Below, piece after piece: positions 41,108 to 49,644 of a DNA stretch of 63,167 nt. This stretch comes from Candidatus Woesearchaeota archaeon (GTDB lineage Archaea; Nanobdellota; Nanobdellia; Woesearchaeales; JAFCFN01): positions 1 to 63,167 of the forward strand of contig JAFCFN010000004.1 of the NCBI GenBank assembly GCA_017608625.1, written 5' to 3'. A program made the position numbers and the translations under genes. Numbering within the stretch: position 1 is the stretch's first letter; each line of letters starts with the position of its first letter. The notes beneath the pieces were generated by a model. That model did no database searches. It was given only the letters and a program-made list of their open reading frames with translations, and had not been told where the DNA came from.

Positions 41108-42559
41108 ATGAGAAGGGCTTTGATATTATTGTTTGTATTACTTTTTTTAATTAGCCCTTGCTTTGCAATAGACAAAATAACTGTTGATGAAGGCACTCTA
41201 ATAAAACTAAAAATAGATGCATATGATTTGGATAATGATAAATTAGAATATTTCTTTCCAGAACCTTTTAATGAAAATGGGGAATGGCAGACTAATTACA
41301 CAGATGCTGGAATTTATAATTTTACTATTGCTGTAAGTGATGGTAAAGATATTTCTTATAGGCAGGTACAGATCATAATAAAAGACAAAGACAGACCTCC
41401 TGTTTTTGTTGGATTAAAAGACAGTTATGTTGTAAAAGAAAACGAAACTCTAAATATAGAATTAAATGCAACAGACCCTGATGGAGATGAAGTAGATTTT
41501 ATTGCTGTTAATCTTCCAGATACAGCTTCTTTTTCCAAAGGAGTTTTTGAATGGAAACCAGATTTTGATACAGTTGCTAAAGATAATACCTTTAAAAATA
41601 AAGTGCTAACTAAACTTCACTTGTATAATTATTTCAGGAAGAAAGAGGGAAAATTCAATATTGTTTTTGTTGCAAAAGGAAAAGAAGAGTCTACTAAAAA
41701 AGATGTTAAGATCATAGTAAAAGATGTTAACAGGCCTCCTGTTTTAAAGGAGCTAAAAGATATAATTGTAACTGAGGGAGAAAAGATAGAACTAGAGCCA
41801 GAAGCAATAGATCCTGACAATGATGTTTTAACATTCTCTTATTCTGGTTTTATGAACTCAGACAGCTATAAAACAAATTATGATGATGCAGGCAACTACA
41901 CAGTTACAGTAAAGGTTACAGATGGTAAAGAAACAGTTTCACAGGATGTTAAAGTAGTTGTTAAAAATGAAAATAGAGCACCCGAATTTAAGAAGATAAA
42001 GGACAAAGTTGTTTATGAGAATCAAACCATTAAGTTTGAGCTAAAAGCAGAAGACAAGGATAATGATAAAATAACTTATTCTGCTGAACAAATGCCTGAT
42101 GGAGCAAATTTAAGTGATAATGTTTTTACTTATACTCCAGATTTTGATGTAACAAATAGTAGTAAAACATACATTGTAACATTTATTGCAGCTGATTCAG
42201 AAACAGAAACAAAACAAAAAGCAAAAATAACTGTTAGAAATGTGAATAGGAAACCTGTCATTGAAGAATTTTCGAACATAACAAAGGCTTATATAAATGA
42301 ACCAGCTAAATTTTCAGTAAATGCAACAGACCCTGATGGAGACAGTCTAACTTACAAATGGGTGTTTGGTTTATTTGATAGTTATGTAGGAAGTAATTAT
42401 CATATTAGAAAGTTTACAACACCTGGAATTAAGACAGTTAAAGTAATAGTTTCTGATGGAGAATCAGCTATAGTTCAAAAATGGAAAGTGGATGTTAGAG
42501 AAAAAGCAAAACCTGTTGAAACTGTAAAGAAGGTATATAAAACCTATATAATAGAGTAG
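41108..42559 (+). CDS. Secreted protein with cadherin/Ig-like repeats
   Basis: 483 residues. A cleavable-type signal (ALILLFVLLFLISPCFA) is followed by about five beta-sandwich repeats separated by RPP/NRAP/NRKP boundaries (RDRPPVF, VNRPPVL, ENRAPEF, VNRKPVI). Several carry DPDGDE or DKDNDK calcium-type loops. One repeat (about residues 210-300) shares its core with the preceding lipoprotein, including a 69-bp identical stretch. There is no membrane anchor or lipobox, so it may be released or held by the neighbouring lipoprotein. It is 30 bp downstream of that gene. Confidence 0.78.
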   Translation: MRRALILLFVLLFLISPCFAIDKITVDEGTLIKLKIDAYDLDNDKLEYFFPEPFNENGEWQTNYTDAGIYNFTIAVSDGKDISYRQVQIIIKDKDRPPVFVGLKDSYVVKENETLNIELNATDPDGDEVDFIAVNLPDTASFSKGVFEWKPDFDTVAKDNTFKNKVLTKLHLYNYFRKKEGKFNIVFVAKGKEESTKKDVKIIVKDVNRPPVLKELKDIIVTEGEKIELEPEAIDPDNDVLTFSYSGFMNSDSYKTNYDDAGNYTVTVKVTDGKETVSQDVKVVVKNENRAPEFKKIKDKVVYENQTIKFELKAEDKDNDKITYSAEQMPDGANLSDNVFTYTPDFDVTNSSKTYIVTFIAADSETETKQKAKITVRNVNRKPVIEEFSNITKAYINEPAKFSVNATDPDGDSLTYKWVFGLFDSYVGSNYHIRKFTTPGIKTVKVIVSDGESAIVQKWKVDVREKAKPVETVKKVYKTYIIE

Positions 42560-42603
42560 TTTTAATCCTAAATTATTTAAATCTTTTATTCTTTATTTTT
42601 CTT

Positions 42604-44193
42604 ATGTCTAAGAAAACAGTTCTTTATTCAAATAATCCTGTTGTAGATTTGGCTTTAGATACAATCAAAATCAACAAACAAGCATTTATTTTTGTTAATA
42701 CAAAGAGTTCTGCTGAAAAAACAGCTGAAGATATTGCAAATGCATTAGGCAAAAACACTATAAAAAAAGAATTAGAAGAATTAGCTGATAAGATAGAGCA
42801 TGTTCTGTCAAAACCAACCAAGCAGTGTGTGAGATTAGCAAAATGTATTAGAAAAGGAATAGCATTTCATCACGCTGGTTTAACAAATGAACAAAAGAAT
42901 ATGATAGAGGATTCTTTTAGAGAGGGTTTAATAAAAATAATCTGCTGTACTCCAACACTAGCAGCAGGAGTTGATCTACCAGCTTATAGAGTTATAATAA
43001 GAGATTTAAGAAGATTTGGATTTAGAGGATATGTGTGGATTCCTGTTTTGGAATATTTGCAAATGGCAGGTAGAGCAGGAAGGCCAAGTTTTGATAAAAA
43101 AGGAGAGGCAATAGCAATAGCAAAAACAGAAGCAGAAAAAGAAAAGATAATTGACAGTTATATTAATGGAGAGGCAGAAGACATTTATAGTAAACTAGCT
43201 GTTGAACCTATTTTAAGAATGTATCTGCTTTCTTTAATAGCAACAGAGTTTGTTAATACTAAAAAGGCAATTATGGAGTTTTTTTCAAAAACATTTTATG
43301 CTCATCAATTTAGAGATCTCTACAAGATTGAATCAATAATAACAAAGACTTTGGGTTTATTAGAGGAATGGGAATTTATTAACTCTAATAAACTTCCCCA
43401 ACCCACCCGCCCCCACCATCCACCAGAAAGAGATTTTGTATCTGCACTCGAACTAACTAATAATTATTCTATAAAAGCAACTTTATTAGGAAAAAGAGTT
43501 GCAGAGCTTTATATAGATCCTTTAACAGCACACCACATAATAGAGTGTTTGAAAAAAGCAAATAAGAGAGAAGTTTCTGCTATTGCTTTATTGCAGATGA
43601 TTTGCAATACTTTAGAGATGGAACCTCTTCTTAAAGTTAAGTTAAAAGAGTATGATGAAATTCAGTCAGAGATACTTAAATATGATTTTCTTGAACAGCC
43701 AAATATGTGGGATGAGGGTTATGAGGATTGGCTTAATTCTGTTAAAACAGCTTTGTTTTTTAATGATTGGATAAATGAAAAAGATGATGAATATTTGTTA
43801 GAAAAATACAAAATAAGACCAGGAGAAACAAGGGCAAAACTAGAAAGAGCAGATTGGCTGCTTTATTCTACATCAGAGTTAAGTAGGATATTACGCTTTC
43901 AAAAAATATTAAAAGATATTTTAAAATTAAGATTTAGGATAAAATATGGTGTTAAAGAGGAGTTACTGCCTTTGTTGAAATTAGAAGGTATTGGTAGAGT
44001 TAGAGCAAGAAAATTATTTAATAATGGAATTAAAACAATTAAAGATGTTAAAAAGGTTGATGTAGTTAAACTCATTCAAATAGTTGGAAAGAAAACTGCT
44101 TTAGATATTAAAAAGCAGGTTGGTCAAGAAATAAAAGAAGTGCCTAAAAGCAAGAGAAGAGGACAGTTGAGTTTGGGGAAATATCAAGAATGA
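42604..44193 (+). CDS. Hel308-type helicase lacking the first RecA domain
   Basis: 529 residues that start near the RecA2 domain. Visible parts are QAFIFVNTKSSAEKTAEDIA, the helicase motif block GIAFHHAGLTNEQKNMIEDSFREGLIKIICCTPTLAAGVDLPAYRVII, and QMAGRAGRPSFDKKGEAI (motif VI). The winged helix, ratchet domain (LYSTSELSRILRF) and C-terminal HhH (LLKLEGIGRVRARKLFNNGIKTI) follow. Full Hel308 is about 700 residues. The Q motif, Walker A and DExH box are all absent, and the region upstream codes for a surface protein. A TATA box (ATTATTTAAATC, about 42572-42583) precedes the ATG, so this half has its own promoter. The RecA1 half may be a separate gene elsewhere. DUF4416 overlaps the stop by 4 bp. 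Confidence 0.85.
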   Translation: MSKKTVLYSNNPVVDLALDTIKINKQAFIFVNTKSSAEKTAEDIANALGKNTIKKELEELADKIEHVLSKPTKQCVRLAKCIRKGIAFHHAGLTNEQKNMIEDSFREGLIKIICCTPTLAAGVDLPAYRVIIRDLRRFGFRGYVWIPVLEYLQMAGRAGRPSFDKKGEAIAIAKTEAEKEKIIDSYINGEAEDIYSKLAVEPILRMYLLSLIATEFVNTKKAIMEFFSKTFYAHQFRDLYKIESIITKTLGLLEEWEFINSNKLPQPTRPHHPPERDFVSALELTNNYSIKATLLGKRVAELYIDPLTAHHIIECLKKANKREVSAIALLQMICNTLEMEPLLKVKLKEYDEIQSEILKYDFLEQPNMWDEGYEDWLNSVKTALFFNDWINEKDDEYLLEKYKIRPGETRAKLERADWLLYSTSELSRILRFQKILKDILKLRFRIKYGVKEELLPLLKLEGIGRVRARKLFNNGIKTIKDVKKVDVVKLIQIVGKKTALDIKKQVGQEIKEVPKSKRRGQLSLGKYQE

Positions 44194-44702
44194 AAATATG
44201 TAAAACAGATTATAAGGCAAAACTGTTTGTAGGAGTTATGTTTTCTGATGAGAAATTATTAAATAAAGTAATTGGTGATCTAAAACAGAAATTTGGTGAA
44301 TTAGAAGAGGATTATTTAGAGTATGACTTTGATTTTACTAATTATTATGAAGAAGAGATGGGCAAGAATTTGAAAAAAAGAATTATTGTTTTTAAAGATT
44401 TGATAAATAGAGAAGAGATTGCTGATATTAAAATCTTTACTAATGAATTGGAGGAGAAATATTCTAAGGACGGTAAAAGGCAAGTGAATTTAGATCCTGG
44501 TTATTTTACAAAAGATCAGTTGTTATTACCATCTGCAAAAGAAAGCGCCTATAAAGTTTATTTGGGGAAAGGCGTTTTTGGACATTTATGCCTTATATTT
44601 AGTGGAAATAAAGCAATAGAAGTTAATAGAACATTCCCTGATTTTAGAACAGAACAAGTCAAAAATTTTTTTTTAGATTTAAAGAATAGATTGCCCCTAT
44701 AG
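44190..44702 (+). CDS. DUF4416 family protein
   Basis: 170 residues with the family pattern: AKLFVGVMFSDEKLLNKVIGDLKQKFGELEEDYLEYDFDFTNYYEEEMGKNLKKRIIVFKDLI, then RQVNLDPGYFTKDQLLLPSAKESAYKVYLGKGVFGHLCLIF. The function is unknown; DUF4416 proteins occur in archaea and some bacteria. The ATG overlaps the helicase stop. The stop codon TAG (44700-44702) lies inside the 5' end of the tRNA-Arg gene, so the mRNA and the tRNA overlap by 10 bp. Confidence 0.82.
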   Translation: MKICKTDYKAKLFVGVMFSDEKLLNKVIGDLKQKFGELEEDYLEYDFDFTNYYEEEMGKNLKKRIIVFKDLINREEIADIKIFTNELEEKYSKDGKRQVNLDPGYFTKDQLLLPSAKESAYKVYLGKGVFGHLCLIFSGNKAIEVNRTFPDFRTEQVKNFFLDLKNRLPL

Positions 44703-44779
44703 TTCAGCTTGGATAGAACACAAGCTTGCGGTTTTTAAGTAAAAAGCTTGTAACCTCGGTTCAAATCCGGGTAGGGGCA
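44693..44779 (+). tRNA. tRNA-Arg(GCG) with a short intron
   Basis: Acceptor GCCCCTA (44693-44699) pairs with TAGGGGC (44772-44778), discriminator A. The D-stem is GTTC/GAAC, the anticodon stem CAAGC/GCTTG and the T-stem CTCGG/CCGGG. Between the anticodon stem halves there are 20 nt where 7 are expected. A 13-nt intron (44732-44744) after position 37 leaves loop TTGCGG+A and anticodon GCG (44728-44730), giving 74 nt. The anticodon depends on this intron choice. Confidence 0.78.
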
Positions 44780-44837
44780 TTTTAAGCTTGGTAAAAAAAG
44801 AAAATTTTTTAAAAATCTTATTTATTATATTAACATC

Positions 44838-45503
44838 ATGTTAAGAATCAGTCTTATTGGTGCAGGCGATATAAATTATCACTATTTTAAATTATTGAAA
44901 ATAGATGAAAACAAATTTAACAAAGAATTAGATGATATAGCAAAAGTTCTTGTAGAAGAGAACTGTGAAATTGTATTGCTTCCTGACAGAGGAGTTTGTT
45001 TTGAAATAGCAAAAAGATATAAAAAGAATTGTGGAGCAAAGGTATTAGGAACAGTTCCTTTATCAGACAAGGATTTTGGAATAAATCATTTAAGACCGTA
45101 TATGGAAGCAGATGTTAATGGTAAAAAAATTTTTGATAAATTTATTGATACTGATAACTGGTATAAGCAAGATTTAACTTGTTGTATTTTTGGTGACGCT
45201 ATCTTAATGTTAGGTAATAGCTTAGGTTCTCTCGGTGAACTGGTTTATGGATATTATTTATATAAATTGTTTGTAGGAGATAAACCAGAGGTTAAAGCAA
45301 AGAAAAAAGCAATTCACCCAGAGACTAGGGCTGGAGAAAAAATACCTTATTCTGTTATTGTTTATCAACCATTTCTTAAGGGGAAATTGAATTCAGAAAT
45401 TGAGACATATATTAAAAAACTGAATGGAAATGTTTATTATGTTAACAATAGTAATGAATTAAAAAAAGTTTTAGAAAAATTAAAATCGCTAGCTCGCAAT
45501 TAG
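44838..45503 (+). CDS. Rossmann-like protein, possible SLOG/LOG superfamily member
   Basis: 221 residues. LRISLIGAGDINYHYFKLLKI at the start, a strand-helix with EEIVLLPDRGV-like sequence (ENCEIVLLPDRGVCFEIAKRY), GAKVLGTVPLSDKDFG, and CIFGDAILMLGNSLGSLGELVYGYYLYKLF. The last block resembles the GG-x-GT-x-x-E nucleotide-binding turn of LOG/SLOG proteins, with GNSLGSLGEL in its place. LOG-type enzymes cleave nucleoside monophosphates and SLOG sensors bind nucleotides. I can support the fold class but not an activity. Confidence 0.5.
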   Translation: MLRISLIGAGDINYHYFKLLKIDENKFNKELDDIAKVLVEENCEIVLLPDRGVCFEIAKRYKKNCGAKVLGTVPLSDKDFGINHLRPYMEADVNGKKIFDKFIDTDNWYKQDLTCCIFGDAILMLGNSLGSLGELVYGYYLYKLFVGDKPEVKAKKKAIHPETRAGEKIPYSVIVYQPFLKGKLNSEIETYIKKLNGNVYYVNNSNELKKVLEKLKSLARN

Positions 45504-45701
45504 ATGTAATTGAGTATTGAAATTTATTTTGTCAATTCAATATATTTTACCAAAAGGTGCGAATATTTGTATGATCCGCTTATTTAAAAGAAAAAGTTCC
45601 ACTAAAACCCAAACACTTAAATATATGAACAGATAATTCATTAAAAAACGCTTAGATAAGCTTTCTTAGCTTATTTTTTCGTTTAAAAGGGAGTTGATAT
45701 T

Positions 45702-46127
45702 ATGTCTGTTAAAAAAGGAGATAAAGTAAAGGTTGAATATACTGGAACACTAGATGATGGAACTGTTTTTGACACATCAGAAGGAAGAGAGCCTTTGGAG
45801 TTTGAAGTAGGCTCTGGTCAAATAATTAAAGGTTTTGATGATGCAGTTATAGGAATGAAAAAGGGAGAAGAGAAAGAGATAAAAATATCCCCATCAGAAG
45901 CATATGGAGAGGTTAATCCAGAATTAATAAAGAAAATTCCAAAAGATAATCTTCCGCCTGGGCAAGAACCACAACCAGGGATGATGCTTGTTTTGGGTAC
46001 ACCAGATGGAAGACGGATTCCAGCAAAGATAACTGAAGTTACGGACAAGGATGTAACTATTGACCTTAATCACCCTTTAGCTGGAAAAACCCTTAATTTC
46101 AAGATTAAGGTTGTGGATATATTATAA
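45702..46127 (+). CDS. FKBP-type peptidyl-prolyl isomerase, short SlyD-like form
   Basis: 141 residues with the full FKBP/IF core: KKGDKVKVEYTGTLDDGTVFDTSEGREPLEFEVGSGQIIKGFDDAVIGMKKGEEKEIKISPSEAYGE, then LNHPLAGKTLNFKIKVVDIL. A cis-trans prolyl isomerase and chaperone of the cytoplasm. The mRNA leader is about 55 nt or more: TATA ACTTAAATATA at about 45615-45625, a hairpin TAAGCT/AGCTTA at 45656-45672 and AAAGGGAG before the ATG. A longer paralogue lies at 15979-16722. Confidence 0.93.
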   Translation: MSVKKGDKVKVEYTGTLDDGTVFDTSEGREPLEFEVGSGQIIKGFDDAVIGMKKGEEKEIKISPSEAYGEVNPELIKKIPKDNLPPGQEPQPGMMLVLGTPDGRRIPAKITEVTDKDVTIDLNHPLAGKTLNFKIKVVDIL

Positions 46128-46240
46128 AACACCCAATAAAAGCAGCTTAAAAAATTCTGATTGAAAAGAAAAAATTTATATATAGTTACTTCTAAATAGT
46201 TACTAATTATAAAAAGGATGTCCTAGGTTCTGCTATAAAA

Positions 46241-47938
46241 ATGAACTTTAAAAAATTAAAAACAACAATTTTTCTATTGCTTTTGACTTTATTGCTTCCA
46301 AATTTTAAACAGAAAAAGCCTGTTAAAATCATCCCGGCATTGAAAAATGCTCTTATACTGACTGATAATGAAGTTAATTCATTAAACGAAGGCAATAGAA
46401 TTGTTGTCAATATTCCCTCCTATATGCTTTATTTTTGTAAAGATAACGAGATTGTAAAGAGTTATCCCATAAGTGTAGGCAGAAAAGGAAAACCTACTCC
46501 TGAAGGATTTTTTATTATAGATAGAAAGGAGAAAAGCCCATCTTATGTCCCTCTTGAAGGATCTCCTCATAGAAAGATTGCGAATTATTTTCCTCCAGGT
46601 AGGAATAATCCTTTTGGTACAAGATTAATGCATTTTTATAGTCATTTTTATATTCATGGTCTTCCAGATAAAGAGAGTTACTTGATAGGAAAAACAAAAG
46701 AAGATGGTTGTATTGGTATGTTAAATAAAGATATAGAAGAACTTTTTGATTATATACAACTCGGGACAAGAGTGGATATATTTTACAGAACATATTTGAT
46801 AACTAATCTGAAATCAAAATTAAATTGCCAAAAACTTCAGGACATTTACGATGGCTATAGAAGGATTATAATAAACAGAGAAGATTCTACCAAAAAAATT
46901 AAAAAAATTCCTGTGAGTTGGGTGAATCTTGCAAAGTTAAATGAAGTATCTCCAGAAAATTGGAATTTGGAAAGAAGATCTTTAGATGAAATAATTGCAA
47001 TAACTGATGAAGGATTTTATGATTATAAAATTGGAACAGCAGAACTAGTTGCTGGAGGAGATGTTATGTTGGGTTGGTTTATTGATCGATTTCTGAAAAG
47101 TGATTATGATCCTTTTTTATATATAAAACCTGTATTGAAAAATTCAGATATAGCTTTTTGTAATCTTGAAGCACCTTTTACAACCCGCGGAGAAAAAATA
47201 GAAAAAAAATTTAATTTTAGAGTTGATCCACAAAGAGTAATTTATTTGCAAAATGCAGAATTTGATATAGTTAGTATTGCAAACAACCACATTATGGATT
47301 ATGGCAAGCAAGGTTTAGAAGACACAATAGCAACTCTTGAGAGAGCAAGTATAACCTATTGTGGTGCAGGCATTTCTCTTAGCAAAGCAAGAGAAATTAG
47401 AATAATTAAAAAAAGAGGAGTTAAGTTTGCATTTCTTGGCTATTCAACCGTACAACCTTCTGACATTTTCGCAAGGCCAGGTACTCCTGGAGTAGCTTAT
47501 GCGAGCAAAGGATGGATTAAAGAAGATGTAAAAAAAGCGCAAAATTTAGCAGATATAGTTGTAGTTTCTTTACATAGCGGGGTAGAAAAAAACTATTCTC
47601 CCACTAGACGACAAAAAGAGCTTGCAAGATCAGCAATAGATGCTGGTGCACACATAGTTCTTGGACATCATCCACATGTGCTTGAAGGGATAGAAGAGTA
47701 CAAAAAAGGACTTATTATTTATTCTTTGGGAAATTTTGTGTTTGGCGCTTATAGAGGAAAGGAAATAAATAAAGGAATGATTTTACAAATAAAAGTAAAC
47801 AAGTATGGTATTGAAGATTATAATATACTTCCAATTGATATTTCTCCTGAAGTCAAATATCAACCGAGAATATTAAAGGGTAAAAAAAAAGAAAAGGTTC
47901 TCAACAAAATTAAAAAATTTTCTCAATATATCAAGTAA
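46241..47938 (+). CDS. Fusion of L,D-transpeptidase (YkuD) and CapA-type domains
   Basis: 565 residues. An N-terminal hydrophobic signal (TIFLLLLTLLLP) precedes a YkuD domain at about residues 50-180: RIVVNIPSYMLYFCKDNEIVKSYPISVGRKGKPTPEGFF, FGTRLMHFYSHFYIHGLPDKESYLIG and KEDGCIGM. The catalytic His and Cys are present, but the usual Arg after GC(I/V) is Gly. A PGA_cap/CapA metallophosphatase-like domain follows at about 265-520: VAGGDVMLG, NLEAPFTT, SIANNHIMDYG, VSLHSGVE, LGHHPHVLEG and YSLGNFVFG. In bacteria YkuD enzymes cross-link peptidoglycan and CapA serves poly-gamma-glutamate capsule synthesis or export. An archaeon should lack peptidoglycan, so the substrate is open. Probably acquired from bacteria. 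Confidence 0.87.
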   Translation: MNFKKLKTTIFLLLLTLLLPNFKQKKPVKIIPALKNALILTDNEVNSLNEGNRIVVNIPSYMLYFCKDNEIVKSYPISVGRKGKPTPEGFFIIDRKEKSPSYVPLEGSPHRKIANYFPPGRNNPFGTRLMHFYSHFYIHGLPDKESYLIGKTKEDGCIGMLNKDIEELFDYIQLGTRVDIFYRTYLITNLKSKLNCQKLQDIYDGYRRIIINREDSTKKIKKIPVSWVNLAKLNEVSPENWNLERRSLDEIIAITDEGFYDYKIGTAELVAGGDVMLGWFIDRFLKSDYDPFLYIKPVLKNSDIAFCNLEAPFTTRGEKIEKKFNFRVDPQRVIYLQNAEFDIVSIANNHIMDYGKQGLEDTIATLERASITYCGAGISLSKAREIRIIKKRGVKFAFLGYSTVQPSDIFARPGTPGVAYASKGWIKEDVKKAQNLADIVVVSLHSGVEKNYSPTRRQKELARSAIDAGAHIVLGHHPHVLEGIEEYKKGLIIYSLGNFVFGAYRGKEINKGMILQIKVNKYGIEDYNILPIDISPEVKYQPRILKGKKKEKVLNKIKKFSQYIK

Positions 47939-47949
47939 AACTCTGATAG

Positions 47950-49644
47950 TTATAGAACTCTTTTAACCTCATAAATAACAATCGCCTTTTTCTTGCCTTT
48001 GACTTTTACTTTGCCTAATTTTTTAACATTAACATTCTTTTTAACTAATTTATATGTATCTTCACTAATTAATACTTGTCCACCTTTTGCTATGCTGCAT
48101 AATCTTGCTGCTGTATTAACGCTATCACCGATTGCAGTATATTCCATTCTTTTTTCTGAGCCTATATTGCCTATTACAGCATAACCGGAGTTTATACCAA
48201 TACCAAATTTGACATTTTGTTTCAGACTGGTTGCAATTTTTTGCATTTCCAAAGCAGCTTTTATAGCATTTAAAGCATGATTTTTTTGTTTTAACGGAGC
48301 ACCGAATATTGCCATTATTGCGTCTCCCATATACTTGTCTAAAGTTCCATTATATTCAAACACAGCCTCTGTCATTTTTCCAAGATAAAGATTTAGCATT
48401 TTAACAACCTTTTCTGGAGGCAATTTTTCTGATAAAGCAGTAAATCCTCTGATGTCTGCAAACAGTGTTGTTATTTGTCTTTTTATTCCTTTTAGCTCAA
48501 TCTTTTCCTTACTTAAAATCTCTTTGGCAACATTTTCAGAGACATATTTTCCAAAAACAGACATTACTCTTTTTTTGCTTTTTTCTTCTGTTAAATAATT
48601 CATAACTGCAATTCCTGTATAAATAAATATGACATTAATTGGAGGATATATTATGTTCATTATTAGGCCTTTTTTGAAAGCAAAGATTGTGATAATTAAG
48701 TATACAAAAATTAATAAGATTGTTATAACTGTGGCTTTGAATATTCTAAAACCATATAAGATTAAGCTAGTTATAAGTCCAATAATGAATATTGTTAATA
48801 TAACGCTTAAATCTGTTTGATTAACTAAAAATTTTTTTGTCAAGAGTGTTTGAATAATATTGGCATGAATCTCAACACCAGGCATCGCTTTCCCCATAGA
48901 TGTTGGGACAAATGCATCATCATGCAAATCCGGAGAAGTAGCGCCAATTAGTACAATTTTATCTTTGAAGTCGACATTGACTTTTTTATTCAAAACATCA
49001 GAAAAAGAAAGTGTTGTAAAAGTGCCTGGTTTTCCTATAAAATTGATAAGCAGCTTATTAGTGTTGATCTGAAAATCTTCTATTCCTAAATAACTTTTTA
49101 AGATCTGCAAGGAAAAGCTCTCATAACTTTCATTACCGTGAATTTTCAGTATTGCTGATCTTGTTATACCATCATCATCTGTTAAAATATTTATGTGTCC
49201 TAGTCTAAGTGCAGCTTCTCTTAAAGCAGGAATAGGTTTTAGTATATCTCCACCTTTGCCTTCTTCATTAAAACTCATATATTCAACAGGGTAAACTATG
49301 TTCCCTGCTTTTTTTGTTGCATTTGCCAATAGTTTATCTTCAATAGGATCAGAAGGCTCAAAAAATGCAACATCTATACCAATAACTGCAGCATCAGATA
49401 TCAAAGGAATAAGTTGAGTAAAATTGTTCCTGCTCCACGGCCATCTTCCTATTTCTTGCAGGCTTTTATCGTCAATGGCGATTATTACAATATTATCTAA
49501 TGGCTTTTGTTCAGAATAAAGTGTATCAGCCAGTTTATGTTGCCATTTTGAAAAAACACTTGTATAAAACAAAACAGAAAAAGCAGAACTGATGATTAAT
49601 GCAATCAATATACAGAAAAAAAGCTTTTTGTTTCTTGTTAACAT
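47950..49644 (-). CDS. CHASE2-domain class III adenylate/guanylate cyclase
   Basis: 564 residues. A first span (LFFCILIALIISSAFSVLFY), an extracellular CHASE2 domain at about 35-270 (IVIIAIDDKSLQEIGRWPWSRNNFTQLIPLI, IGIDVAFFEPSDPIEDKLLA), then three spans at about 275-350. The cyclase domain lies at about 385-560: TLFADIRGFTALSEKLPPEKVVKMLNLYL, DKYMGDAIMAIFGAP and IGIGINSGYAVIGNIG, with NTAARLCSIAKGGQVLISE. Both metal-binding Asp (FADIRG, MGDAIM) and the transition-state Asn/Arg region are visible, so it should be active. It makes cAMP or cGMP in response to an outside signal. Its start abuts the FecR gene upstream (1-bp overlap). This pair is typical of bacteria. Confidence 0.92.
   Translation of the reverse strand: MLTRNKKLFFCILIALIISSAFSVLFYTSVFSKWQHKLADTLYSEQKPLDNIVIIAIDDKSLQEIGRWPWSRNNFTQLIPLISDAAVIGIDVAFFEPSDPIEDKLLANATKKAGNIVYPVEYMSFNEEGKGGDILKPIPALREAALRLGHINILTDDDGITRSAILKIHGNESYESFSLQILKSYLGIEDFQINTNKLLINFIGKPGTFTTLSFSDVLNKKVNVDFKDKIVLIGATSPDLHDDAFVPTSMGKAMPGVEIHANIIQTLLTKKFLVNQTDLSVILTIFIIGLITSLILYGFRIFKATVITILLIFVYLIITIFAFKKGLIMNIIYPPINVIFIYTGIAVMNYLTEEKSKKRVMSVFGKYVSENVAKEILSKEKIELKGIKRQITTLFADIRGFTALSEKLPPEKVVKMLNLYLGKMTEAVFEYNGTLDKYMGDAIMAIFGAPLKQKNHALNAIKAALEMQKIATSLKQNVKFGIGINSGYAVIGNIGSEKRMEYTAIGDSVNTAARLCSIAKGGQVLISEDTYKLVKKNVNVKKLGKVKVKGKKKAIVIYEVKRVL

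Noticed and set aside
45503-45702. Possible riboswitch in the 200-bp gap before the short FKBP gene
   Set aside because: Only a TATA box, one short hairpin (45656-45672) and a ribosome site are visible; no known riboswitch core is recognised.
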